64,000 bases of DNA. Origin: Bacteroides sp. MSB163. Its GTDB lineage: Bacteria; Bacteroidota; Bacteroidia; Bacteroidales; Bacteroidaceae. The notes beneath the pieces were generated by a model. That model had not been told where the DNA came from, did no database searches, and saw only the letters and a list, made by a program, of their open reading frames with translations. The DNA lies in contig NZ_CP143867.1 of the NCBI RefSeq assembly GCF_036416795.1, forward strand, positions 1,488,001 through 1,552,000. Reading direction: 5' to 3'. Positions 7,988 through 16,664 of this stretch are shown here, piece after piece. Made by a program: the position numbers and the translations under genes. Positions within the stretch are counted from its first letter, which is position 1; the number at the start of each line of letters is the position of its first letter.

Positions 7988-9445
7988 TTATTTTATTAGG
8001 GCATCAATCTTTGCCGCCGTCTTCGGATAACTGGGTCTCAATGCAGTGCCATAATCCACTATAACCCCATCACGGTTAATCAGAAGGAATTGCGGTATGC
8101 TGTTCATGCCCCAGTGCTTCATGATGCGGTGATAGTCATCGGAGGTTGCCCAATCTTCCGAATAGACGCATTCAATATTCTTCCCCTGTAGAGAGAAGCG
8201 TTCCAGAACCTTATGGTACGCTTCCCGATCTCTACTTCCACAGATACTCACCATTACCACATCATCGGGAGAATATCGCTTGCGTAATTCCTTCAAAGGC
8301 TCCATTTCTGCCAGACAAGGGGGACAAATCACTCCCCAGAAATCAACATAAATCACCTTGCCTGCGTACTTTTCCAGAAGATTATATACGGGAATCATAA
8401 ACGGCATGTCCTTCCTGACAGCCGCCTCATCGGCATTATTGCCATAGAGCATCTGGTGGGATACCTTTCCGGGAGCTTTCAGATAATCCACTTTATCCTC
8501 ATATAATTCAAGTATGGGTTGCCTCAAATGGGAAGCCTGCACTATAGAATCGAACTGGAGCCTGTAATCAGCCAGAAAAAGTGTATCGTTATCGCATAAA
8601 GAGATGCCCATGGATTGGAGATATAAATACGGCAGGATAGCATTATCCTTGCAATCCTCGACAAGATCTGCTAACTCAAAATTGCTATATTCTCTCCTGG
8701 TGTGATTGCAATAGAGGAAAAAATTCACCGTTTCAGCAAGCGGAAACAGACCGGCAAAAACGGTTTTCCCCGAAAAGAGAGGATTAAGTTTTAACATCAA
8801 TGCCATATACAGACTGACATCATTGCCCTGTGATGCCTGTGACGCAGCATAGTTAAAGAGTGCATTATAATAATCTATCCACAGTAAATCCGCTGTATAT
8901 TCTTCAACCTCGGCACCCGGAGAATGTTCCTTCAGGAAGTCGTCACGACGTTCCCAACGACTGGTATGCTCTTCTCCCAATTCCTTTTCAAATTCTTCGA
9001 AAGTACTCCTTGGATTACAATAATAAGGGCCACGATAATATCCACCTAAAGTGAAAAGAGCCATATATTGATTCAGTGTACCGGAAGTTCCCGTAATCTT
9101 GGGAGACAGCAAATCACTGAAGTCAATCTCTACAAACAGACTATCGCCCGGATGTACAAACAAGTGCTCCGCATAATTGCGAAGAACAACTTCGCGAACG
9201 GGAGCGTAAGGACTAAAACGGAAACTGAAAGTACCGTCATCCGCTATGGGAGAAGTGTAGACAGTCTCCATCTCAGACAGATAAGGTATCACGAGCGTCA
9301 CCTCCTTTTCTTTCGGATAGACCTCCCTATTCAAGACACGGCCCGAGATTATCACCTCCTTTGCCAAATCCTCATTATCCTCCTGAGCCTTACAGCTAAG
9401 GAAAGATAAAAAAGCAATCAGTAAGCATAGATGCTTCATACGCAT
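7988..9445 (-). CDS. TlpA-like thiol:disulfide oxidoreductase lipoprotein
   Basis: The 485-residue protein has a lipoprotein signal (LCLLIAFLSFLSC-KAQ; MKHL at the third codon may be the true start). A DUF4369-like beta-rich N-terminal region is followed by a long helical middle and a C-terminal thioredoxin fold (about residues 364-485) with active site CPPC at 374-377 and cis-proline context NSIPQF. Such proteins are envelope-anchored and exchange disulfides or electrons in the periplasm; the substrate is unknown. It follows the macroglobulin gene on the same strand by 27 bases, so the two probably form an operon. A decayed copy of its 5' end lies at 15919-16005. Confidence 0.8.
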   Translation of the reverse strand: MRMKHLCLLIAFLSFLSCKAQEDNEDLAKEVIISGRVLNREVYPKEKEVTLVIPYLSEMETVYTSPIADDGTFSFRFSPYAPVREVVLRNYAEHLFVHPGDSLFVEIDFSDLLSPKITGTSGTLNQYMALFTLGGYYRGPYYCNPRSTFEEFEKELGEEHTSRWERRDDFLKEHSPGAEVEEYTADLLWIDYYNALFNYAASQASQGNDVSLYMALMLKLNPLFSGKTVFAGLFPLAETVNFFLYCNHTRREYSNFELADLVEDCKDNAILPYLYLQSMGISLCDNDTLFLADYRLQFDSIVQASHLRQPILELYEDKVDYLKAPGKVSHQMLYGNNADEAAVRKDMPFMIPVYNLLEKYAGKVIYVDFWGVICPPCLAEMEPLKELRKRYSPDDVVMVSICGSRDREAYHKVLERFSLQGKNIECVYSEDWATSDDYHRIMKHWGMNSIPQFLLINRDGVIVDYGTALRPSYPKTAAKIDALIK

Positions 9446-9472
9446 TTTATGATTAATAAATGAATAATAATT

Positions 9473-12400
9473 TCAACGCACCGTTATAGACAGACTCTTT
9501 GTATGCCCGCCAAACTCGGGTGCATAAGCCGATTGCACGGTAGCAATACCAGTCTGATAAGTTCCCGGACGGTCTATATAGACTTTGTATTCTATCTGAA
9601 CAATGCCCTTCCTTAGTTTATCAATAAAGAATTTGGCAGAGGCATCGCGCATCACCTGATAATAACCGGTAGCATCGGATTGGCGGTATCCCGACAACGC
9701 CTCCTTTGGCTCCATGCAAGCGGCACGCGTATCTTTTATCTGAACGAAATCCATATCGCGATCCGCCTTCACGGTCAGCCGGACAATAAGCTCATCTCCC
9801 ACATGCAAATCTGTTTTTGAAGAAACTTCCTTGCCATCTCTATAGTAAGCACGGGTGATTTTCAAGCCGTTGCCTTTTGCTGATTGCAATTGATCCATGT
9901 CCTCCAGGCATTGAGCATATACAGCTCCCCAACCTATTCCTGCACCTGTATGTGCAATTTCTATTTGCCGGGCTCCGACCTCATTACCGGAGAAAGAACG
10001 ACGGACATACCCTAATGCATCATCAGGAGCCACTACTGTTGTCCCGGCTATTTCCGCTTTCATGGTACTGTTTTCCGCCAACCGGTTATCATCTCCACTC
10101 AAGAAAGCATACACAGCATCGGCAGTAGCTACCGGATTATCCCAAACCTGCATTTGTTTTTGCTTAAGCAACCATTGCTTCATTTCAGCAATTGCCAGCG
10201 GTTCTTTCAGAATACCGGATAAGGCTTCAATAGCAACCACTTGTGTCGGAATTCTGTAACTGCCCCATGAATACCGGGCTTTCGGAGTATCAAAATAGCG
10301 TCCCATCTCGGGAGTAGCAACGGAATATTCCAGAATGGATCGCGCCAATTCGTCCGCCTTCACCTTTTTACCCGCTTTATGCAGTATGGTAGCGATAAGT
10401 GCCCTGTCGTAAATCACATCACTCGGAGCACCGGCCTCCAATCTATCAATCATATACGAGTAGGCGGTTTTATCAGCTCGCTTTGCCACCTGCTCATCTA
10501 AAGCACAGATGTACAGATAATGCAAGGATTGCTCGCCGGGTAATCCGTTCCTATTGCCTTTCTTTTCATTTTCCTTCATCTGTCTGTATTCATCCAGCCA
10601 TTGGGTATGGAGATAGCTTACAGCCTTTTCATACATTCCCTGCACCGGAAGGGTAGACGCACCCATTGTGCGAAGCCGTGCCAGCATTTCTACGATCCGG
10701 GTAGTGATGTAACGGTTCCCCGTCATCCCTTTATACCAGCTCCATGAACCGTCAGGGAGCTGCAATGCTTCCAGACGGGATACCGCAATACGATTACGGT
10801 TACTCATCATGTTCAAGTCAAACAAAAGCGCTATATTCCTCTTCCGCTCTGTTTCATCAAGAGCATCTGCCAGCCAGGGAGTTTCTTTAAGTAACAGCTC
10901 CTTTAATTCTTCCTTAGCATTAAGATTGCCCGGCAATGGGCTTCCCTGTATCTTCCAGCTTTCAAATACCTGCCGGATGCGGGGATTGGCATCGAGGATG
11001 GCCACAGACAATGAATTGGCATAGTAAGCACTTGCCCACGACAAGGCATCCTCATCCACAGGATTGCCAATGACGGGTAAAGCCTGTATGGCATACCAGT
11101 CAGGATTGGCCGTCAGTTCCACCGTCAGCCGTTTGTTTGTTGCAGTTTTACTTCCATCATTAAACAGACTCTCCAGTGTAACCGATTTACTTTCCGTACC
11201 ATTCAATTGAACGGGTATCGCTTCAGCTACCCATTGTTTATCAGACAGAACCGGAAGATAATGCTGCTCGCCATCACTGAAATTGCCTCCCTCGGCAATA
11301 ATCCGGCAAATCCAGACCGTAGCTTCATCCGGGGTTTCCAAATCAAAAGATACGGAAACGGTTGCTCCGGCAGGCGCACTGAATTCGTGTTCGCGGGTTG
11401 ACAGAACCCGGTTTGTTTGCGGGTCAACCAGTTCCATTCGGGCTGTTCCCCGGATGTTTTCTTCCGACAGGTTGATTACTCCTGCACTGATGACCGGTTT
11501 ATCGTTCACGCGGATAAAACGGGGCATATTGGGTTGCACCATAAACGGCTTGACAGCTTTTGCCCGGGCTGTTATCTGCCCGTAATCCATATCCCGGGTA
11601 TGGGCAAGCCCCATGAACTTCCATTCGGTCAGGCTTTCGGGCAAGGTGAAAGACAGGCTTACGATCCCATTCGTATCCGTACGGAGGGCGGGATAGAAGA
11701 AAGCTGTTTCTGCAAAGTTTTGCCGGAGAGGAACGTATGGCGAACCATCATCCAATTCCACAGCCTCAGAGCATTCAAACACTGCTTCAATGGAGCTTCC
11801 GTCTTCTACTTCAAAACCGTCATCAGACAAAGTTTCAGCATCGAGGCTGATAGCTACGGGCTTCATCATCCTGCTATCCTGCTTTATACGAAAACCGTTC
11901 TCCGGATGCGGAACCCGCCAGAACGGAGCATTCAGGGTGCTATACACATCCCACCAACGTAGGCCGCGCAGAGTGCTGCCCGCATAGGGGAAGTTACTGT
12001 ACATCCAGATAGAATGGCCTGAGAATATCAGGTTTGCACGGACACTGGGAGTGGAACGGGGAAAGTTCAGGTTGAAAGCCCAGTCATTGACATACAGTTT
12101 ATCGAGGGAAGCGTCATAAAGAGTGGCGAGTAGTTGCGCATCGGCCGCTTTCTTGTCGGGATGCGTGATTTGGAGTTGCCATTCTTCCTTTCCCCCCGGT
12201 TGCAGCTTATCACGGAAAGTAATCCATTTCAGTTGCAGGCTCTTATCCGGGCGGGGACGGGCTATCTGCACTTGCTTGGTGTATAGTTTGCCCTCGCGCA
12301 TAAAGGCGAAGTTCACGGTGATGCCGTCTCCATATTCCTGTTTATAGGGATAAGTAAACTGCCGGATTTCATTATTGAGAACCATCCGTTTGGATTCAAT

Positions 12401-15100
12401 GCGCTTGTCGCCACAGAAGACATCGTACAACAGATAGACATCTTTCTCACTGCTGCCCACATACAGGCTGACGGGATACCCGTCATTAAACTCTGTCCCG
12501 TCCTGATAGAACCACTCCGGTGAATGTACCGGCAGGTGACGGTCTGCCAACGAAAAGAGAATGAAATCCTGCCGTGCCGTGCAGGTTCTTCCCTGCTCGT
12601 CGAGGGCTGACACTTCCATAGTGTAACGTCCCGGAGCAAGGGCCAGTATATCATCGGGAACAAAAGAGCGGCGGGTTTCGACTGTACGGCGGCATACCTC
12701 ATTGGTTTTGTTTCCTTTTTCGTCCAAAGCATACACCACATACGTGGCTTGAAGCGTTACGGGCTGCCGGCTTAGATTCATAGCCAGCACCTGTATGGAC
12801 TCCCGTTTCTCGCGAGCCACCTTTGGGCGCAGACCTTTAATCTGTAAGGCTACGGACTGTTGCCCTACAGGTAACGACAAAGTACCGCTTTCCACCTCTC
12901 CGGTCAGGTTGATGACCTCAGCCGTTATTTTATAGGTGTAGTAACGGCCCGGCCGGTCGGGCTTGAAATCATCCGGTTTACGCAGAAAGACCAGGAAGCG
13001 GAAGTTACCGGCTGCATCAGTCTGCACTTCACCTACTGCCAGGACAGTTTCATGGTCCGAAATCCTCCAGAATTCATTCTGCGAACGGGTGAGTTTATAA
13101 TTGAGTTTACACAGTCCTACCGGAGCGCCTGCAAATGTTCTTACTTCGCCGCTAACTAATACGGTATCCCCCACGTTATAAGTGACCTGATAGGGATGGA
13201 AGACTACATCAAACGTCGGGCGCTTGTACTCATCCACACGGATATAACGATTTTCACCGCCTTGTACCGATAGTTCAAACTCTCCCGGAAGAAGTGTTTC
13301 GGGAAGCACGAAGTCGCCGTAAAAAGCCCCGAATTCGTCTGTAGCAAGAGATAGTTTGCCAATCTCCTGCCGATTGGCATCCCGCAGCACCACATCCTTG
13401 CGGACTCTTGAGAAGACGCGTATCGAATCACCCGATTGCTCATACGCTATCCCCGAAACATGCACCACCTGCCCGGGACGGTATAAAGCGCGGTCGGTGA
13501 AGAGGGAAACATGCTTTTCCCACTTCCGGGAGGCGGGCACATGATATCCCGCACCCGAGAAACCGGCATAGCTGATTTCCATATAGTCGGCACCCGGCTT
13601 ACGGACGTTTATTCCCAGCCAGTTTCTTTCATCGGGCGGGGTAAGGGTAACAGTTCCTTTGCTGTCTGTAGGATAAGCCTTCAGCAAACGATAACCTTCT
13701 CCCTGCGACACACGGTAATACGCTACTTCCGTGCCTGCCACCGGATGTCCCGTCAGGCGGTCAATGATATTGATTTCCTGTTTTCCGCCGGGCAATCCCA
13801 AGGATATGGCTTGCAGGGAGGAAACATAAGCTTTTCCATAAGCTGTATACTTGCGATGGCCGTCAGGAATAGATTTTAATATATAAATGCCTTCGGTGGG
13901 AAATTTGTAACGCAGCAAGGTATCTGTTTCCATATAATCCGGGGTGGCTGCCAGTTGATAATGGCGGGTGCCGACCAATTTACCGTATTGACTTACGGTG
14001 GAAGCTGTTATTTCCCTTTCCAGGATATTGCTCGTAACGGGCAGGTTCATCCGGTAAAGTTCTATGGTCAGCCCGGTCAGATTGCGGTATTTTACTTTCA
14101 AATCCACTTCCCTTGCCGGATAAGCAAAGGGAATTTCTACCATCAGCCGGGGAGTGAGCACTTCTGCCACTTGTTCTTTCAAATCATTGGCAGAGGGTGA
14201 TTGGGGATATTTTTTTAGTCCGGTTTGGGCGGCATGCAATTTGGCGGTATAATCCTGCATCCTATCGTAGCGTTCTGCCAGTTGGCAATATACCTCTCCG
14301 CAAAGTGGAGAAGCGGAGAACTCTTCGGCCCATTGTTTCAGGAGGGCTATTACTTGTTCGTCGGTCAGCCTCAACTTTTCATTTACACCGCCGCGACTGA
14401 TGTCATTCCCTTGGTAATTCAGTTTATCGAGCATTAGCAATAGGCGGGCATCCGTCATACCTTGTTGTTGGTAGAAGTCAATCAGCCCGTCATAAATAGA
14501 CAATATCTCGGTTTGTATTTTTTCGGCTAACACGGGATTGACAATGAAATAACCACTCAGCCGTGAAATGGCCTGCCGGGCAAGCAACTGATACATATTG
14601 TCGCCACAGTACTTCTCGCTCAGCTCTTTGCTGACAGTCATCGGGCGGTAATCCGCAGCGGACTTCCGTGAAAGTATATCTTTATCTTGTAGTGAAAGGC
14701 GGAAATAAGCAATGGCAGCGTCTATGGCAGCCTCATCCCTCTTGCCGGTATCGAGGGTGTAGTATCCCAGCAGATTATTCAGTATAGCTTTATACACCGG
14801 GTCTTTTTCTTCCGCCACCCAGGTTTTCAGTCCGGATAATTCATGGTCCAGACTATCGGGGGTGATGTCGATAGATAAGGATGCCTTTGTCAGATGGGCT
14901 TTCATCATCTGGGGCATGTTCTTCTCCTGTTTGGCGTGCTCGTAAATCTTTTGCAATTCTTTGATTGCAGATTCAGGTAGCTGCTTTTGTTCCAGAGCTT
15001 CAACCTGTTTCCACATTTGTTCGTACGACTGAGCGGAAACCCGAAGCGGCAGGCAGATAAGAATGCTTATGATGCCAGCCCAATAAAACATATTTTTCAT
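9473..15100 (-). CDS. Alpha-2-macroglobulin family protein lacking the thioester motif
   Basis: This giant secreted protein (about 1875 residues from ATG 15100, which opens a clean signal peptide MKNMFYWAGIISILICLPL...VSAQ; an upstream ATG at 15142 is in frame) has a helical N-terminal region, MG-type beta domains (VSLFTDRALYRPGQVVHVSG is the MG2 hallmark), the A2M domain (LPESLTEWKFMGLAHT, QPNMPRFIRVNDK) and a C-terminal alpha-alpha toroid (LQLPDGSWSWYKGM). In bacterial macroglobulins the toroid starts with a CxEQ thioester; here the corresponding segment reads GNPVDEDALSWASAYYANSL at about residue 1350, so no thioester can form. Macroglobulins act as periplasmic protease traps or in surface defence. 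Lack of the thioester implies a non-covalent mode. Followed by the TlpA-like gene. Confidence 0.85.
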   Translation of the reverse strand: MKNMFYWAGIISILICLPLRVSAQSYEQMWKQVEALEQKQLPESAIKELQKIYEHAKQEKNMPQMMKAHLTKASLSIDITPDSLDHELSGLKTWVAEEKDPVYKAILNNLLGYYTLDTGKRDEAAIDAAIAYFRLSLQDKDILSRKSAADYRPMTVSKELSEKYCGDNMYQLLARQAISRLSGYFIVNPVLAEKIQTEILSIYDGLIDFYQQQGMTDARLLLMLDKLNYQGNDISRGGVNEKLRLTDEQVIALLKQWAEEFSASPLCGEVYCQLAERYDRMQDYTAKLHAAQTGLKKYPQSPSANDLKEQVAEVLTPRLMVEIPFAYPAREVDLKVKYRNLTGLTIELYRMNLPVTSNILEREITASTVSQYGKLVGTRHYQLAATPDYMETDTLLRYKFPTEGIYILKSIPDGHRKYTAYGKAYVSSLQAISLGLPGGKQEINIIDRLTGHPVAGTEVAYYRVSQGEGYRLLKAYPTDSKGTVTLTPPDERNWLGINVRKPGADYMEISYAGFSGAGYHVPASRKWEKHVSLFTDRALYRPGQVVHVSGIAYEQSGDSIRVFSRVRKDVVLRDANRQEIGKLSLATDEFGAFYGDFVLPETLLPGEFELSVQGGENRYIRVDEYKRPTFDVVFHPYQVTYNVGDTVLVSGEVRTFAGAPVGLCKLNYKLTRSQNEFWRISDHETVLAVGEVQTDAAGNFRFLVFLRKPDDFKPDRPGRYYTYKITAEVINLTGEVESGTLSLPVGQQSVALQIKGLRPKVAREKRESIQVLAMNLSRQPVTLQATYVVYALDEKGNKTNEVCRRTVETRRSFVPDDILALAPGRYTMEVSALDEQGRTCTARQDFILFSLADRHLPVHSPEWFYQDGTEFNDGYPVSLYVGSSEKDVYLLYDVFCGDKRIESKRMVLNNEIRQFTYPYKQEYGDGITVNFAFMREGKLYTKQVQIARPRPDKSLQLKWITFRDKLQPGGKEEWQLQITHPDKKAADAQLLATLYDASLDKLYVNDWAFNLNFPRSTPSVRANLIFSGHSIWMYSNFPYAGSTLRGLRWWDVYSTLNAPFWRVPHPENGFRIKQDSRMMKPVAISLDAETLSDDGFEVEDGSSIEAVFECSEAVELDDGSPYVPLRQNFAETAFFYPALRTDTNGIVSLSFTLPESLTEWKFMGLAHTRDMDYGQITARAKAVKPFMVQPNMPRFIRVNDKPVISAGVINLSEENIRGTARMELVDPQTNRVLSTREHEFSAPAGATVSVSFDLETPDEATVWICRIIAEGGNFSDGEQHYLPVLSDKQWVAEAIPVQLNGTESKSVTLESLFNDGSKTATNKRLTVELTANPDWYAIQALPVIGNPVDEDALSWASAYYANSLSVAILDANPRIRQVFESWKIQGSPLPGNLNAKEELKELLLKETPWLADALDETERKRNIALLFDLNMMSNRNRIAVSRLEALQLPDGSWSWYKGMTGNRYITTRIVEMLARLRTMGASTLPVQGMYEKAVSYLHTQWLDEYRQMKENEKKGNRNGLPGEQSLHYLYICALDEQVAKRADKTAYSYMIDRLEAGAPSDVIYDRALIATILHKAGKKVKADELARSILEYSVATPEMGRYFDTPKARYSWGSYRIPTQVVAIEALSGILKEPLAIAEMKQWLLKQKQMQVWDNPVATADAVYAFLSGDDNRLAENSTMKAEIAGTTVVAPDDALGYVRRSFSGNEVGARQIEIAHTGAGIGWGAVYAQCLEDMDQLQSAKGNGLKITRAYYRDGKEVSSKTDLHVGDELIVRLTVKADRDMDFVQIKDTRAACMEPKEALSGYRQSDATGYYQVMRDASAKFFIDKLRKGIVQIEYKVYIDRPGTYQTGIATVQSAYAPEFGGHTKSLSITVR

Positions 15101-15216
15101 CTGTGTTTTGATTAATGTCCGACAATTAACAGGTTCATTCACAAAGATATATTTTTTATCCGTAGGGTAGTAAAGCTGTTCAGACTTAATAACATAACAA
15201 ATGCCAATAACAAAAG

Positions 15217-15258
15217 AAACCGGCTATCGGGAAACGCCTCATTCCCAATAGCCGGTTT
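15217..15258 (-). terminator. Intrinsic terminator of DUF3836 copy 3
   Basis: Stem AAACCGGCTATcGGGA/TCCCaATAGCCGGTTT with a ten-base loop, just past the stop codon of the minus-strand gene. Confidence 0.75.
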
Positions 15259-15280
15259 TACCCGAGAAAACTATTCGCTT

Positions 15281-15706
15281 TTATTTTGTACTTGCTAACA
15301 TTAAAGTAACATTATCATCATTCAGTTCATAAACAGTTTTTTCAACATTGCTGTTGTAAGCGTTGCTCTTGGAGTTCCAACGGGCGTAGCTCACTTCAAT
15401 TTCATGATTATTATACTCCATATTCATTTTGAAGTAAGGAACCCAAGCTTCTTTCACGCTGTCCCACTTGGAAGCTTTCTTGCTGGTTACGCGGTTTTCG
15501 TTATCGTAAGTATACGTGTAACGGAGGTGGCGGAACAGACGTCCGTCTTCGTTCTTAAAGATAGTCTTCGCGGTCATCAGTTCACCGGTCATCTCTTCGT
15601 TCTTTACGTACTGGGTAGGATTGCTTGCACTTGCAGAGAAGTTCATTACGCTTGCCATTACTACTACCATCATTACCACTGCTTTTGAAATTAAGTTCGT
15701 TTTCAT
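15281..15706 (-). CDS. DUF3836 family secreted protein, copy 3
   Basis: 141 residues starting MKTNLISKAVV, in the same ATTATG context as copies 1 and 2. An upstream in-frame ATG at 15799 would place coding sequence across the conserved promoter, so it is rejected. The N-terminal two thirds match copies 1 and 2 closely, while the C-terminal third has diverged (MEYNNHEIEVSYARW, VEKTVYELNDDNVTL), so it is the older duplicate. Signal peptide cleavage is expected after SASA. Function unknown. Promoter and activator site have the same layout as for the other two sigma-54 linked copies. Confidence 0.8.
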   Translation of the reverse strand: MKTNLISKAVVMMVVVMASVMNFSASASNPTQYVKNEEMTGELMTAKTIFKNEDGRLFRHLRYTYTYDNENRVTSKKASKWDSVKEAWVPYFKMNMEYNNHEIEVSYARWNSKSNAYNSNVEKTVYELNDDNVTLMLASTK

Positions 15707-15782
15707 AATCGTTATTTTTTTATTGTTATTACTTCTTGGTTTTTGAAGGGAAGTCTTTGTCAACCGCCTTCGACAATATATA

Positions 15783-15799
15783 GTCAATTGCCGTGCCAA
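15783..15799 (-). promoter_or_regulatory. Sigma-54 type promoter of DUF3836 copy 3
   Basis: TTGGCACGGCAATTGAC on the minus strand. The spacer has changed by one base relative to copies 1 and 2 while TGGCAC and TTGA are kept, which supports selection on these boxes. Confidence 0.65.
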
Positions 15800-15854
15800 A
15801 ACAATAAAGCATTGATTATCAGCAGATATTCATTTTCAGAGAGTGTTCATAAAC

Positions 15855-15881
15855 GGACAAGTGTCCGCACAAAAGCGAACA
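15855..15881. promoter_or_regulatory. Upstream activator site of DUF3836 copy 3
   Basis: TGTTCGC-N6-GCGGACA-CT-TGTCC on the minus strand, with one mismatch in the distal half-site; distance to the -24 box is again 56 bases. Confidence 0.55.
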
Positions 15882-15918
15882 ACAAGTCATTTATATCGCC
15901 TGATATACCTATCTCTAC

Positions 15919-16005
15919 CCGATTATCACCTCTTTTGCCAAATCTTCATCATCTTCCTGAGGACAGATAAAAAGCAATCAGTAAGTATAAATGCTTCATT
16001 CGCAT
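15919..16005 (-). pseudogene. Remnant of the 5' end of a TlpA-like lipoprotein gene
   Basis: Read on the minus strand from ATG 16005 the sequence gives MRMKHLYLLIAF and then continues with DEDLAKEVIISG-like codons after a small deletion. It matches the first about 100 bases of the gene ending at 9445 (MRMKHLCLLIAFLS...EDNEDLAKEVIISG) with about 16 bases missing and several substitutions. Because a DUF3836 gene lies downstream of both the intact gene and the remnant, a [TlpA-like - DUF3836] block was probably duplicated and then eroded. Confidence 0.7.
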
Positions 16006-16082
16006 TATATAACATAATGTTACCAAAATACTCCTTTTACTAACAGACACCTTTCTAAAAACACCCGAAACAGAATCCATTC

Positions 16083-16324
16083 GTACAATCTATAGAATAT
16101 ATATACACGCCTTTTGCATAAAGCAGGCAGTATATGCAATACCTATGCAAGGAACTATACTTCTTACACGAAGGAACTATATATCTGAGGCGCACAATCT
16201 ATAGATGCAACGCGAAAGATCTATAGATGCAACACAAACCATCTATATATAGGAAACAAACGGTCTATAGATGGGAGACAAACCATCTGTATTCACTGCA
16301 CAGACCATCTGTTTTTCTTTTATT
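16083..16324. repeat. 22-bp periodic tandem array 2 (eight clear units, up to eleven)
   Basis: Units of exactly 22 bases begin at 16149, 16171, 16193, 16215, 16237, 16259, 16281 and 16303. The common core is AATCTATAGATG / CATCTATATATAG, usually with the palindrome ATCTATAGAT, followed by ACA and two to four A/C bases. Fainter units extend back to 16083, where AATCTATAGAAT is again in register within one base. The array lies between DUF3836 copy 3 and the DUF1016 gene. It shares the period but not the sequence of arrays 1 and 3. No spacers of a CRISPR type are present and no coding frame was seen in the surrounding gap (15882-16664) apart from the pseudogene remnant. Confidence 0.75.
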
Positions 16325-16506
16325 AGAGTTGTACATATTTATGTATCACGCTATCAATCAACAAAATGTTGAATTCCGTTCGTTTCTTTCCGTTCGTCCT
16401 TACATCGGGACGGAAATATCGCATTCTCGTTATGCATAAAAAGCAAAGTGTCAAAACGAAAGTGACGCCCGTATTTACTGACCTTGGCAGAATAAAGCAA
16501 ATTAGT

Positions 16507-16514
16507 TACATTTG
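16507..16514 (+). promoter_or_regulatory. -7 box upstream of the DUF1016 gene
   Basis: TACATTTG fits TAnnTTTG. The next plausible start codon is ATG 16665, leaving a leader of about 140 bases. Confidence 0.4.
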
Positions 16515-16664
16515 CTGATGCACTTGAAAAAGCTATCGCCTTTCCCGTTATTATCATTATCTTTGCCAGTCAGAGCTTTTGATCTTTTTATGACCGAGTG
16601 GCGAATGTTCAAGAAAAGCCCCCGGGCACTCTTAAACCCTAATAAATTAATTAATAGACGTAAA

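Noticed and set aside
15707..15799. 31-residue N-terminal extension of DUF3836 copy 3
   Set aside because: The extension would cover the conserved sigma-54 type promoter and is not present in the other copies.
16083..16324. CRISPR array in the 22-bp repeats (also at 7663 and 31999)
   Set aside because: Units abut without unique spacers, are degenerate and only 22 bases long, and no cas genes are present.
16512..16664. 51-residue N-terminal extension of the DUF1016 protein
   Set aside because: The extra residues do not resemble the family, and the normal DUF1016 N-terminus begins at ATG 16665.
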